Assembly: GCA_021817985.1 (NCBI GenBank)
Contig: JAKAFK010000020.1
Location: 1 to 51,053, forward strand
Origin: Pseudomonadota bacterium
Lineage (GTDB): Bacteria > Pseudomonadota > Gammaproteobacteria > Burkholderiales > JAKAFK01
DNA length: 51,053 nt
Reading direction: 5' to 3'
Shown one piece after another: positions 1 to 8,028 of the stretch. Each line of letters begins with the position of its first letter. The first letter of the stretch is position 1. Under the pieces are notes generated by a model, which ran no database searches, was not told the origin of the DNA, and saw only the letters and a program-made list of their open reading frames with translations. Both the position numbers and the translations under genes were made by a program.

Positions 1-215
1 ATCTGCACCGGGCATCACGGACCAAGGCTGCGGCGGCACGGCTGAGCGAAAAAGATCTCGGGAAGGAGCTCAAGCGGCTCGAGAAGGAAATGCTCGCGTG
101 CGCCCGTAATCTCGAATTCGAGCGCGCCGCGCAGCTGCGCGATGAGTTGGCGAGCCTCAAGGCCCACGCGTTTGGAACGGGGCCGAGTGGGGAAACCCCC
201 GCTGCGGCGGGGTGA
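1..215 (+). CDS. uvrB: UvrB, excinuclease ABC subunit B, C-terminal fragment
   Basis: The reading frame is open from the window edge (first complete codon at base 3) to TGA at 213-215 and encodes about 70 residues. It contains the UVR domain that ends UvrB, with the recognisable pattern [10 protein letters not shown] then [16 protein letters not shown]. In nucleotide excision repair this coiled-coil hairpin contacts UvrC. UvrC and some other proteins also carry a UVR domain, but its position at the extreme C-terminus with only a short Gly/Ala tail after it fits UvrB. The helicase body lies outside the window. Confidence 0.85.
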   Translation, partial: LHRASRTKAAAARLSEKDLGKELKRLEKEMLACARNLEFERAAQLRDELASLKAHAFGTGPSGETPAAAG

Positions 216-322
216 GCACCCCGGCACGGCGTATTCGAGCCATGGCCCGGCGGGGATAAGACGGATCACCGGGGCAATCCCACGGATTCGGCCCGAGGGG
301 TTTTTCCAAAGGAATTTTCGTT

Positions 323-856
323 GTGCAGCGCAATATGATTGATGAAGAAAGGATTGGCGTTCTTTTCGTGTGCATGGGCAACATTTGCCGTTCCCCCACG
401 GCAGAAGGCGTATTCCGGCGCATGGTGGCGCAAGCCGGTCTGGAGGCGCACGTCCGGATCGATTCGGCGGGGACCCACGCCTATCACGTCGGCGCGCCGC
501 CCGACAGGCGGGCGCAGGCCGCGGCCCACCAGCGAGGCTACGACTTGAGCGCATTGCGCGGGCGACAGGTGGAGGCGCGTGATTTTGCAGATTTTGACTA
601 CATCCTGGCCATGGACGACGACAATCTGTCGCTGTTGAGCCAGCGCTGTCCCGCCGATCACGCGCACAAGCTGGCTCTTTTCCTGAGCTTCAGTGCGCGC
701 TTTCCTCATGAAGTGGTGCCCGACCCCTATTATGGCGGCCCACAGGGTTTCGAAAGTGTGCTCGATCGGGTGGAAGATGCGGGGAGGGGGCTGCTGGAGG
801 AAGTCCGGGCGCGTCTTGCGACGCGCTCCGGCAAGGATGCGCCAAGCATAGCCTAG
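323..856 (+). CDS. Low-molecular-weight protein-tyrosine phosphatase
   Basis: This 177-residue protein has the whole LMW-PTP fold. The phosphate loop CMGNICR (Cys17 to Arg23, C-X5-R, followed by Ser24) carries the nucleophile, and PDPYYGG (Asp134) supplies the general-acid loop. Such enzymes dephosphorylate phosphotyrosine; bacterial members often act on tyrosine kinases for exopolysaccharide, but no such kinase lies here. I chose GTG at 323 because AAAGGA (308-313) sits 9 bases upstream; an in-frame ATG at 335 has no ribosome binding site at proper spacing. A run of five T at 301-305 precedes the gene and may mark the end of uvrB transcription. It converges on rne. Confidence 0.9.
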   Translation: MQRNMIDEERIGVLFVCMGNICRSPTAEGVFRRMVAQAGLEAHVRIDSAGTHAYHVGAPPDRRAQAAAHQRGYDLSALRGRQVEARDFADFDYILAMDDDNLSLLSQRCPADHAHKLALFLSFSARFPHEVVPDPYYGGPQGFESVLDRVEDAGRGLLEEVRARLATRSGKDAPSIA

Positions 857-862
857 CGCCAC

Positions 863-919
863 CCGACGCACGAGGGCGCAGCAGGTCGAGTGGACCGCTG
901 CTGCGCCCTGTCCCGTCGG
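863..919. terminator. Long hairpin between convergent phosphatase and rne genes
   Basis: A perfect 12-bp stem (873-884 with 898-909, arm AGGGCGCAGCAG, 13-base loop) is extended by an outer 6-bp stem (863-868 with 914-919, CCGACG/CGTCGG) across a 4x4 internal loop. It fills almost all of the space between the phosphatase stop and the rne stop. There is no T-tract on either side, so it may act as a bidirectional transcript-end stabiliser rather than a classical intrinsic terminator. Confidence 0.55.
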
Positions 920-3544
920 TTACTTCCGGGTCTCGATTTGGACGAGATCGGCAGGAGCCGGAGTCGCCGCGGGGTGCGGCTGGCCGTGGCGGGGTCTCGC
1001 CGTCTGCTCGTGGCCGGTCGCCGTTTCCTCGACTGCGGGGGAGGCGCTGCCCCGTTTCTCCGGATCCGTTTCCACCTGCTGCAACGCGCTCGCGGCCGGG
1101 GCCGCAGGGGAGGACGGACGCGAGCGACGCTTCGCCGGCGAGTGTTGTGCGGGCTCGCTCATTGCGTCTTCTGCGGCGGGCGAGGCGGCGGAGCGGGTTT
1201 CCACCTGTTGCAGGTGGCTCAGGGGTGCCGCATCGGCCGCTGCGGATGCCGGCATCGCGGCTGGTGCCGGGCTGACAGGTACCGGCGTCGCCTCCTTGGT
1301 TTCGACCGGCGCCACGCTCGGCATTTCACGGACAGCCTCTTCGGCGCGTTGCGGCGGCGTCTCTGCGGGTGCGGCAGGCGCAGCGCCGTGGACCGGTTCG
1401 AGTTGCGGCCCCGAGGGCGCCGGTGTCTCGGCTACGGCCGGGCGGGCCTCGCGCGGCGGCCTCGGCTCACGCCGTTCGCCCGTGCGCTCGCGCCTGGGCT
1501 GACGTGCCGGTCGTCTTGCTTGGCCCTCGCCGGTCGCCGGTGCACCTTCCTCTGCGCGCACCGGTTTGGCGCCTTCGCTGCCCGCGGGTTGCGCCGCCCC
1601 GAGTGCGGGAGCTGCCTGCGGCTGGGTGCGGGGCGGGCGCGGCGGGCGCGGCGGGCGCTCACGCCGTTCGGCCGGGGCGGATGCCCGGGGTGCCTGTCCG
1701 GCGCGCTCGCCCGCTGCAGCCGGCCGTGGCTCTCCGCGCTCACGGGGTTCCCTGCGCGGACGGCGCGGCTCATGACGCGCCTCGCGTTGCGGCTGGCGCG
1801 GCGCGGGTTTGACCTCCGGTGCCGGCTGCTCTTTTTCTTCGCCCAGGCGCTTGAACCAGCTGAAGAGCTTGCCCATCAAGGAAGATTGCCGTGCCGCCTC
1901 AGGGGCAGGCTGCACCGGGATGGGCGGCGGCGCGACCGGGGTAATGCCCCGTACGGCGGCCACCTGCGGTGGGTTCCTCGGCTCCTGGGGTCCGGTTGCC
2001 GTTTCCGTTTCTTCGGCGGGTAGCTCCACGAGCTGGTAGCTGGGCTTCGTGGGTTCCGCCATGCGCAGATCGTCATGCTTGAGGCGCACGACGGTATAGT
2101 TCGGCGTCTCCAGGTGGATATTCGGGATCAGCAGCACTTCCACCTTGAGGCGCGACTCGACGGCATAAATGTCGGCGCGCTTTTCGTTGAGGAGGTAAGT
2201 GGCGACATCCACGGGCACCTGGGCGTGGATGGCCCCGGTGTTCTCCTTCATGGCCTCTTCCTCGAGGATGCGCAGGATATGCAAGGCCGAGGACTCGGTC
2301 CCCCGGATATGGCCCGTGCCGTGGCAACGGGGGCAGGGGATGTGGCTCGTCTCGCCGAGCGAGGGGCGCAGCCGCTGGCGGGAAAGCTCCAGAAGCCCGA
2401 AGCGGGAGATCTTGCCCGTCTGGACGCGCGCGCGGTCGAAGTGCAAGGCGTCGTGCAGGCGATTCTCCACTTCGCGTTGATTGCGCTGGCTTTCCATGTC
2501 GATGAAGTCGATCACCACCAGCCCGCCCAAGTCGCGCAGGCGGAGCTGGCGCGCGATTTCCTCGGCGGCCTCGAGATTGGTGTTGAACGCCGTCTGCTCG
2601 ATATCGGCGCCCCGCGTGGCGCGGGCCGAGTTGACGTCGATCGAAACCAGCGCCTCGGTATGGTCGATGACCACGGCTCCCCCGGAGGGCAGTGAAACCT
2701 CACGCGAATACGCCGTCTCGATCTGGTGTTCGATCTGGAAACGGGAAAAAAGCGGGATGTCGTCCTTGTAGAGCTTGACCTTGCCGACGTTGCCGGGCAT
2801 CACGTGGCCCATGAACTGGTGGGCCTGCTCGTAGATTTCCTCGGTATCGATGAGGATCTCGCCGATATCCGGCTGGAAATAGTCCCGGATCGCGCGGATG
2901 ACCAGGCTGCCTTCCTGATAGATGAGGAAAGGCCCGTTCTGCTGGCGGGAGGCGGTTTCGATGGCTCGCCACAACTGCAGCAGATAGTTGAAGTCCCACT
3001 GCAACTCCTCGAGCGAGCGGCCAATCCCGGCGGTGCGGGCGATGATGCTCATGCCCTGGGGCACTTCCATCTGCGCCATGATGTCGCGCAGCTCGGCACG
3101 GTCTTCGCCTTCAATCCGGCGCGACACGCCGCCCCCGCGCGGGTTGTTGGGCATGAGGACCAGATACCGGCCGGCGAGGCTGATGAACGTGGTCAGGGCA
3201 GCGCCCTTGTTGCCACGTTCGTCCTTGTCGACCTGAACGATGACTTCCTGGCCCTCGCGCAACGCCTCCTGGATCCGGGCACGCGGGCCGTCACCCCCGT
3301 CTTCGCCCTGGTAATTGGCGCGCGAGACTTCCTTGAAGGGGAGAAACCCATGACGATCCGTGCCATAGTCGACGAAGGCCGCCTCCAGGCTGGGTTCGAT
3401 GCGGGTGATCACCCCCTTGTAGATATTGCCCTTTCGTTGCTCCTTGCCAACCGACTCGATGTCGAGGTCAATCAGTTTCTGGCCATCGACGATCGCAACG
3501 CGCAGCTCTTCAGCCTGCGTTGCGTTAAACAGCATTCTCTTCAT
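920..3544 (-). CDS. rne: Ribonuclease E
   Basis: This 874-residue protein is the endoribonuclease that starts mRNA decay and processes rRNA and tRNA, acting at the inner membrane as degradosome scaffold. The catalytic half (about 1-510) holds an S1 domain (about 38-120), the metal-binding Asp303 (SIDVN) and Asp346 (VVIDFID), and the zinc-link CPRC at 404-407; these positions coincide with those of the E. coli enzyme. The rest (about 560-874) is a low-complexity Pro/Arg/Ala/Glu tail with arginine-rich segments typical of RNA-binding microdomains. It is shorter than the roughly 1060 residues of E. coli. The tail ends with three copies of a short LxQ(V/I)ET motif. The start ATG has GGGAG about 10 bases upstream on the minus strand. 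Confidence 0.95.
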   Translation of the reverse strand: MKRMLFNATQAEELRVAIVDGQKLIDLDIESVGKEQRKGNIYKGVITRIEPSLEAAFVDYGTDRHGFLPFKEVSRANYQGEDGGDGPRARIQEALREGQEVIVQVDKDERGNKGAALTTFISLAGRYLVLMPNNPRGGGVSRRIEGEDRAELRDIMAQMEVPQGMSIIARTAGIGRSLEELQWDFNYLLQLWRAIETASRQQNGPFLIYQEGSLVIRAIRDYFQPDIGEILIDTEEIYEQAHQFMGHVMPGNVGKVKLYKDDIPLFSRFQIEHQIETAYSREVSLPSGGAVVIDHTEALVSIDVNSARATRGADIEQTAFNTNLEAAEEIARQLRLRDLGGLVVIDFIDMESQRNQREVENRLHDALHFDRARVQTGKISRFGLLELSRQRLRPSLGETSHIPCPRCHGTGHIRGTESSALHILRILEEEAMKENTGAIHAQVPVDVATYLLNEKRADIYAVESRLKVEVLLIPNIHLETPNYTVVRLKHDDLRMAEPTKPSYQLVELPAEETETATGPQEPRNPPQVAAVRGITPVAPPPIPVQPAPEAARQSSLMGKLFSWFKRLGEEKEQPAPEVKPAPRQPQREARHEPRRPRREPRERGEPRPAAAGERAGQAPRASAPAERRERPPRPPRPPRTQPQAAPALGAAQPAGSEGAKPVRAEEGAPATGEGQARRPARQPRRERTGERREPRPPREARPAVAETPAPSGPQLEPVHGAAPAAPAETPPQRAEEAVREMPSVAPVETKEATPVPVSPAPAAMPASAAADAAPLSHLQQVETRSAASPAAEDAMSEPAQHSPAKRRSRPSSPAAPAASALQQVETDPEKRGSASPAVEETATGHEQTARPRHGQPHPAATPAPADLVQIETRK

Positions 3545-4142
3545 CGTTTATATTCTCCCGCGCTCTTCACACGGGCAAGGCAAAGCGTTTGCATGGCGGG
3601 CGCCGAATCTGCGGCCGGCCGCCATGGCGGGGTCTAGTCAGGAAAGAGTCATCGCTGCGATCACGATTGCCAAACGTCCCGGTTTGCCTTCTTTGCTTTG
3701 AATTTCCGGCAGGATTGCGAAGGTCGCGCCTTGAGAGGCCTGACGTCCCGGCAAGCGCCTCGGCGCGCACGGGCGTATCCGCGGGCTCGCCTCAAGCGGT
3801 GCAACGGCTTCCGTTCAAACGGGCGCATACCCGATCCGGCCGTGCCATTCCGTCGGCTGCCCGCCCAACAGCGCTTCGTTTCCTGCTGGCGTCATCCCGC
3901 GCAATCGCTCGCGCGGGACTTCAAAATTAAGTGCTTTGAGCGCGTAAATCCATTACTATCGCTACTTGAACCGCCAACCTTTGGTGAGCGAACTTAACCA
4001 ATAAATCCCAGCTCGTCGGCGTCTCCTCGTCAATCGCGTGCAAGCGAGACTTGTCCAACGCTATCCCAAGCCCCATGTTATGGTCGATCCGGAGATGTCC
4101 GGTGTCGCCTGAGGCAATATTGGGTTGATTAGTATAAGCAAA
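3545..4142. other. 598-bp divergent intergenic region between rne and rluC
   Basis: No credible gene lies here. The part next to rne would be its 5' leader. In E. coli a leader of several hundred bases lets RNase E regulate its own mRNA, and the equivalent divergent gap is of similar size. The strip 3920-4000 is clearly AT-richer than its surroundings (TTAA, TTACTATC) and is the best place for promoters, but I could not assign -35/-10 pairs with confidence. Confidence 0.5.
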
Positions 4143-5099
4143 ATGACAGCGTTAAGCAAAGAATCCGTGACGTGGCTCGAAATCGGCGAGGAAGCCGCGA
4201 CGCAACGGATTGACAATTATTTGACCCGGCACCTCAAAGGAGTTCCAAAAAGCCGCATCTACCGCATCGTGCGCAGCGGGGAAGTGCGGGTCAACAGCAA
4301 GCGGGTCGACTGCGCGTATCGCCTGCAGGTGGGCGATAGGCTGCGCATTCCCCCCGTTCGGACCGCGCGACGCGACGACACCCGGGTGGCCCCCGCCGGC
4401 AGCCGGCTGTCCCGGCATGTCGTGTTCGAGGACGAGGCGATGCTGGTGCTCGACAAGCCCGCCGGACTCGCGGTGCACGGCGGAAGCGGCATCAGCCGAG
4501 GGGTGATCGAGCAGTTGCGGCAAGAGCGGCTGGAGCTTCCGTTCCTGGAGCTTGCACACCGTCTGGACCGGGAGACCTCTGGTCTGCTGATCCTCGCCAA
4601 GCGGCGCCCCGCGCTCACGGGCTTGCACCGGATGATGCGTGAAGGGACGATCGACAAGCGCTATCTTGCGCTGGTTCGCGGCCACTGGCGCGATGCGTTG
4701 CGCCATGTGCGCCTGCCCTTGCACAAGTATCTGACGCCCGAAGGGGAGCGGCGGGTGCTCGTGCGCGAGGACGGGCTGGCGGCCCATACCGTTTTTCGTC
4801 TTCAAGGGAGCTATGACGGGTTCAGCCTCCTGGAAGCCGAGCTGAAGACGGGCCGGACCCACCAGATCCGTGTGCACCTCGCCCATCTGGGGTACCCGAT
4901 CGCCGGCGACGAGAAATATGGGGATTTTGCCCTCAACCGGGAATTGGCGCCCCAAGGCTTGAGACGAATGTTCCTGCACGCGCACGCGATTGCGTTCGTT
5001 CATCCGCTGGACAGCCGGCTCATCGAATTGTCGGCGCCGTTGCCGGCCGAGCTCGCGGCTTTTCTGGACACGCGCGCAGAAGCCGCCGTCAGGGGATAG
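4143..5099 (+). CDS. rluC: Ribosomal large-subunit pseudouridine synthase C
   Basis: The 318-residue product is an RluA-family pseudouridine synthase. An N-terminal S4 RNA-binding domain (about 20-75, with RIDNYL and GEVRVN) is followed by the catalytic domain with the signature HRLDRETSGLL; Asp142 is the catalytic aspartate. RluC modifies 23S rRNA uridines near the peptidyl-transferase centre (955, 2504 and 2580 in E. coli). ATG 4143 gives the usual family N-terminus. A TTG at 4125 in the same frame has GAGG 10 bases upstream and is a real alternative. Divergence from rne is the arrangement seen in E. coli and supports RluC over RluD. Confidence 0.9.
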   Translation: MTALSKESVTWLEIGEEAATQRIDNYLTRHLKGVPKSRIYRIVRSGEVRVNSKRVDCAYRLQVGDRLRIPPVRTARRDDTRVAPAGSRLSRHVVFEDEAMLVLDKPAGLAVHGGSGISRGVIEQLRQERLELPFLELAHRLDRETSGLLILAKRRPALTGLHRMMREGTIDKRYLALVRGHWRDALRHVRLPLHKYLTPEGERRVLVREDGLAAHTVFRLQGSYDGFSLLEAELKTGRTHQIRVHLAHLGYPIAGDEKYGDFALNRELAPQGLRRMFLHAHAIAFVHPLDSRLIELSAPLPAELAAFLDTRAEAAVRG

Positions 5100-5102
5100 G
5101 TC

Positions 5103-5759
5103 ATGCCGCAGCGATTTGAATTGTTGGTGTTCGATTGGGACGGGACGCTCATGGATTCCGCCGCGAGCATCGTCGCGTCCTTGCAATGGGCGGCCGGGGA
5201 TCTCGGGCTGCCCGTGCCCAGCGAGGCGCAAGCACGCCACATCATCGGGCTGGGGCTGCAGGAGGCCATAGCCGAGATCATGCCCGACCTGCCGCTCGCG
5301 GACTATCCCAAACTGATTGATCGCTATCGCTTCCATTACCTCGCGCGCGATCACGAGATCGCGCTTTTTGCCGGGGTCGCAGAGGGCATACCCGCGCTCG
5401 CGGCGGCCGGCTTCACGCTCGCCGTGGCAACCGGCAAGAGCCGCCGGGGACTCGATCGCGCCCTGGTGCATTCGGGGCTCGGACCATGCTTCCAGGCGAC
5501 GCGCTGTGCCGACGAGAGCTTCTCGAAGCCGCATCCGGCCATGCTCGAGGCCCTGATGACCGAACTCGGCATCGCCCCTTCGGCGACCTTGATGATCGGG
5601 GATACGACGCACGATTTGGCGATGGCAAGAAACGCCGGTGTGCAAAGCCTCGCAGTGGCTTATGGGGCGCACGAGAAGGAGGTGCTGGTGCCATTCGAGC
5701 CTTTGCTGTGTGCCGAGCGCTTCCCGGAGGTCACGCGATGGCTGCACGAGAACGGCTGA
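5103..5759 (+). CDS. HAD-superfamily phosphatase, phosphoglycolate-phosphatase-like
   Basis: This 218-residue protein carries motif I DWDGT (nucleophile Asp11, acid/base Asp13), a cap domain (about 18-80), motif II around VATGKS, and motif IV IGDTTHD. It resembles the Gph/PGMB branch of HAD hydrolases, which remove phosphate from small phosphorylated metabolites; the substrate cannot be read from the sequence. It starts 3 bases after the rluC stop and its 3' end overlaps the Rieske gene by 22 bases, so the three genes are very probably one transcript. Confidence 0.85.
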   Translation: MPQRFELLVFDWDGTLMDSAASIVASLQWAAGDLGLPVPSEAQARHIIGLGLQEAIAEIMPDLPLADYPKLIDRYRFHYLARDHEIALFAGVAEGIPALAAAGFTLAVATGKSRRGLDRALVHSGLGPCFQATRCADESFSKPHPAMLEALMTELGIAPSATLMIGDTTHDLAMARNAGVQSLAVAYGAHEKEVLVPFEPLLCAERFPEVTRWLHENG

Positions 5760-6088
5760 TCTGCGCCTCTGCCGCCCTCGAAGAGGGCGGGCGCGGCGTC
5801 CGGTTCGAGCTTTCGCACCGCGGCAGGCGCATGCCGGCCTTCGGCGTTCGCCATCGGGGGCGCGTCTATGCTTACCTCAACCAGTGTGCGCACGCGCCTT
5901 CGGAGCTGGATTGGCCGGCAGGTGAATTTTTCGAGCATTCCAAGGTATACTTGGTGTGCTCCCGCCATGGCGCGCTCTATCGCCCCGAAAGCGGCTTGTG
6001 CGTCGCCGGGCCGTGCGTCGGGCAAAGCCTCATCAAACTGCCGGTGTCGGAGCGCGGCGGACAGGTATTCGTGACAGAAACCGCATAA
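5738..6088 (+). CDS. Small Rieske [2Fe-2S] ferredoxin-like protein
   Basis: The 116-residue protein is almost entirely a Rieske domain. The cluster ligands are CAH (C-x-H) and, 21 residues later, CSRH (C-x2-H). It has no signal peptide or membrane segment, so it is a soluble cytoplasmic ferredoxin-type Rieske and not part of a bc1 complex. The redox partner is unknown. ATG at 5738 lies inside the end of the HAD gene, giving a 22-base overlap and probable translational coupling. Confidence 0.85.
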   Translation: MAARERLICASAALEEGGRGVRFELSHRGRRMPAFGVRHRGRVYAYLNQCAHAPSELDWPAGEFFEHSKVYLVCSRHGALYRPESGLCVAGPCVGQSLIKLPVSERGGQVFVTETA

Positions 6089-6123
6089 GCTCGCTTGGCC
6101 CCCCCTGTGCAAAGGAAAACGCA

Positions 6124-7056
6124 ATGCCCGAATCCGGCAACTGGGAACGCGATGTCCTGGAAAAGCTCGTCTTGGCCTCGATCAAGGAGCAGCGTCGGGC
6201 GCGCCAGTGGAGCATCTTCTTCCGGCTGCTCTTGTTCGCCTTCCTGTTCATCGTGCTCTTCGGCGCGCTCGGATGGCTCGGCACCGGCATCCCGGTCGGC
6301 AAGCACACGGCGCTCGTCAACCTCGATGGGGAGATCGGCGCCGACCAGGTCAGCGCGGACAGGATCATCAAGGGACTCGACGATGCGTTCAAGGACAAGA
6401 ATACCAAGGGCGTGATCCTGGCGATCAATAGCCCGGGCGGCAGCCCGGTCCAGGCGGGCTATATCAACGACGAGATCTGGCGCCTGCGCCGAAAGTACCC
6501 GAAGATCCCCATCTATACGGTGGCTGAGGATCTGTGCGCCTCCGGCGGCTATTACGTGGCAGTGGCCACGGATCGCATCTATGTCAACAAGGCGACCCTG
6601 ATCGGCTCCATCGGGGTGCTCATGGATGGCTTCGGCTTCACCGGCCTGATGAACAAGCTGGGCATCGAGCGGCGCTTGCTGATCGCCGGAAAGAACAAGG
6701 GCTTCCTCGACCCGTTCTCGCCCGAAGACCCCACTCAGGTGGCGTATGCCAAGACCATGCTTCAGGACATTCACCAGCAATTCATCCAGGCCGTGCGCAA
6801 AGGGCGGGGCAACCGCCTCAAGGAAACGCCCGGACTCTTCTCCGGCCTGATCTGGACAGGCGATCAAAGCATCGCGCTGGGTCTTGCGGACGGGTATGGC
6901 AGCGTGCAGTCCGTCGCGCGCGATGTGATCAAGGCCCCCACGATCGTGGACTACACGCCGCAGGGCGGTTTCGTCAATCGCTTTGCCAAGCACTTCGGCG
7001 CGGCTCTGGTCAACGACCTCCTGCCGCTTGCGCGCTCCGGCTTGACCTTGCGGTAG
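6124..7056 (+). CDS. sppA: Signal peptide peptidase SppA, S49 family
   Basis: This 310-residue membrane-anchored serine protease degrades signal peptides left after export. One transmembrane helix (about 33-52) anchors it. The catalytic Ser140 is in LCASGGYY and the general-base lysine is probably Lys192, 52 residues later as in the short single-domain SppA type; NSPGG precedes them. The length fits the short SppA class, not the doubled E. coli form. AAAGGA at 6111-6116 is 7 bases before the ATG. It follows the Rieske gene by 35 bases. Confidence 0.92.
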   Translation: MPESGNWERDVLEKLVLASIKEQRRARQWSIFFRLLLFAFLFIVLFGALGWLGTGIPVGKHTALVNLDGEIGADQVSADRIIKGLDDAFKDKNTKGVILAINSPGGSPVQAGYINDEIWRLRRKYPKIPIYTVAEDLCASGGYYVAVATDRIYVNKATLIGSIGVLMDGFGFTGLMNKLGIERRLLIAGKNKGFLDPFSPEDPTQVAYAKTMLQDIHQQFIQAVRKGRGNRLKETPGLFSGLIWTGDQSIALGLADGYGSVQSVARDVIKAPTIVDYTPQGGFVNRFAKHFGAALVNDLLPLARSGLTLR

Positions 7057-7061
7057 GGCTC

Positions 7062-7301
7062 ATGACCGGGGATTATCGACCGATCTCATGCGCGCAGCAC
7101 GAGCGGCTTGAATGGAGCTGCTTGCGTGCGGTGGTTTTGCCGCTCGCGTGGGAGGGATCTTCCGGACGAGTGCGCGAGGACGTGCTGCCGCTCGACGTGG
7201 CCACCCTCGACGGCGCGGAATGGCTCACCTTTCGGCGGGCGAACGGTCAGGTCGAGCGGGTGCGGCTGGACCGTTGCGAGGTCTGTGACTCGACGGCGTA
7301 G
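7062..7301 (+). CDS. rof: Rof-family Rho-binding inhibitor/antiterminator
   Basis: This 79-residue protein matches Rof (YaeO) in layout: an N-terminal YRPISCAQHERLEWSC segment corresponding to Rof's YQPINC...LELAC, a strand-rich middle, and a C-terminal RVRLDRCEV strand corresponding to RELRLDKI. Rof binds the primary RNA site of Rho and blocks termination. It starts 5 bases after the sppA stop. The last 55 bases overlap, on the opposite strand, the end of the methyltransferase gene. The protein is small and divergent, so the family assignment rests on pattern, not on a search. Confidence 0.75.
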   Translation: MTGDYRPISCAQHERLEWSCLRAVVLPLAWEGSSGRVREDVLPLDVATLDGAEWLTFRRANGQVERVRLDRCEVCDSTA

Positions 7302-8014
7302 AACAGGAATACCGCAGGACGGCGCTCGATGTCCGGGACCTCCCGGGTCCAGGCCGCAATGGGCTGCATGCGAATCGTTTCTCCCGCACCCGTCAGGTCG
7401 GCGGCGATGCAAAGCAGGGTATCGGGCCGCAGCACGCGGACCAGAGACTCGAAAAGCGCCCGGTTTCGGTAGGGGGTTTCGATCACCATCTGTGTTTGGC
7501 CCTGGAGGCGCGATTGCGCTTCCAGTTCCTTCAGCTTGTGTTCACGCCCGGCGGTGTCGGGCGGCAAATACCCATGGAAGGCGAACCGCTGGCCGTTGAG
7601 TCCGGAGGCCATGAGCGCAAGCAGCAGCGCGGAGGGTCCCACCAGCGGCACCACCTTCACGCCGCTTGCATGGGCATGCCTCACGAGCTGGGCTCCGGGA
7701 TCGGCCACCGCCGGGCAGCCTGCCTCGGACAACAGCCCCATATCATGACCTGCCAGCAGCGGTTCCGCCAGGCGGGGAATGTCCTCGGGACGCGTGTGTT
7801 CGTTCAGGGCGGCAAGGCTTAGGGATTGGAGCGGAACCGCGGTGCCGAGCCGCTTCAGGAAGCGGCGTGCCGATTTGGCATCTTCGACGATGAACCGGGC
7901 GAGGGACGCGATCCGCTGCCGGACCCCGGGCGGGACCGTCCAGGCGACATCGCCCTCGGCCAGGCTCGAGGGGATGAGGTACAGGGTTCCCGGGCGGGGG
8001 GGCGTCGTGTCCAT
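7247..8014 (-). CDS. SAM-dependent methyltransferase, RsmI-like tetrapyrrole-methylase fold
   Basis: The 255-residue protein belongs to the family of RsmI (16S rRNA C1402 2'-O-methylation) but is the divergent form usually found beside maf/yceF. Seen motifs are GTLYLIPSSL at the N-terminus, LLSEAGCPAVADPG, VVPLVGPSA, and ETPYRN. The substrate of this subgroup is unknown to me. After RRPAVFLFYA, where family members normally end, about 16 polar residues follow, translated from the antisense of rof. It lies 14 bases after yceF in the same direction. Confidence 0.8.
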   Translation of the reverse strand: MDTTPPRPGTLYLIPSSLAEGDVAWTVPPGVRQRIASLARFIVEDAKSARRFLKRLGTAVPLQSLSLAALNEHTRPEDIPRLAEPLLAGHDMGLLSEAGCPAVADPGAQLVRHAHASGVKVVPLVGPSALLLALMASGLNGQRFAFHGYLPPDTAGREHKLKELEAQSRLQGQTQMVIETPYRNRALFESLVRVLRPDTLLCIAADLTGAGETIRMQPIAAWTREVPDIERRPAVFLFYAVESQTSQRSSRTRST

Positions 8015-8028
8015 GCCGCGCGCCTGCC

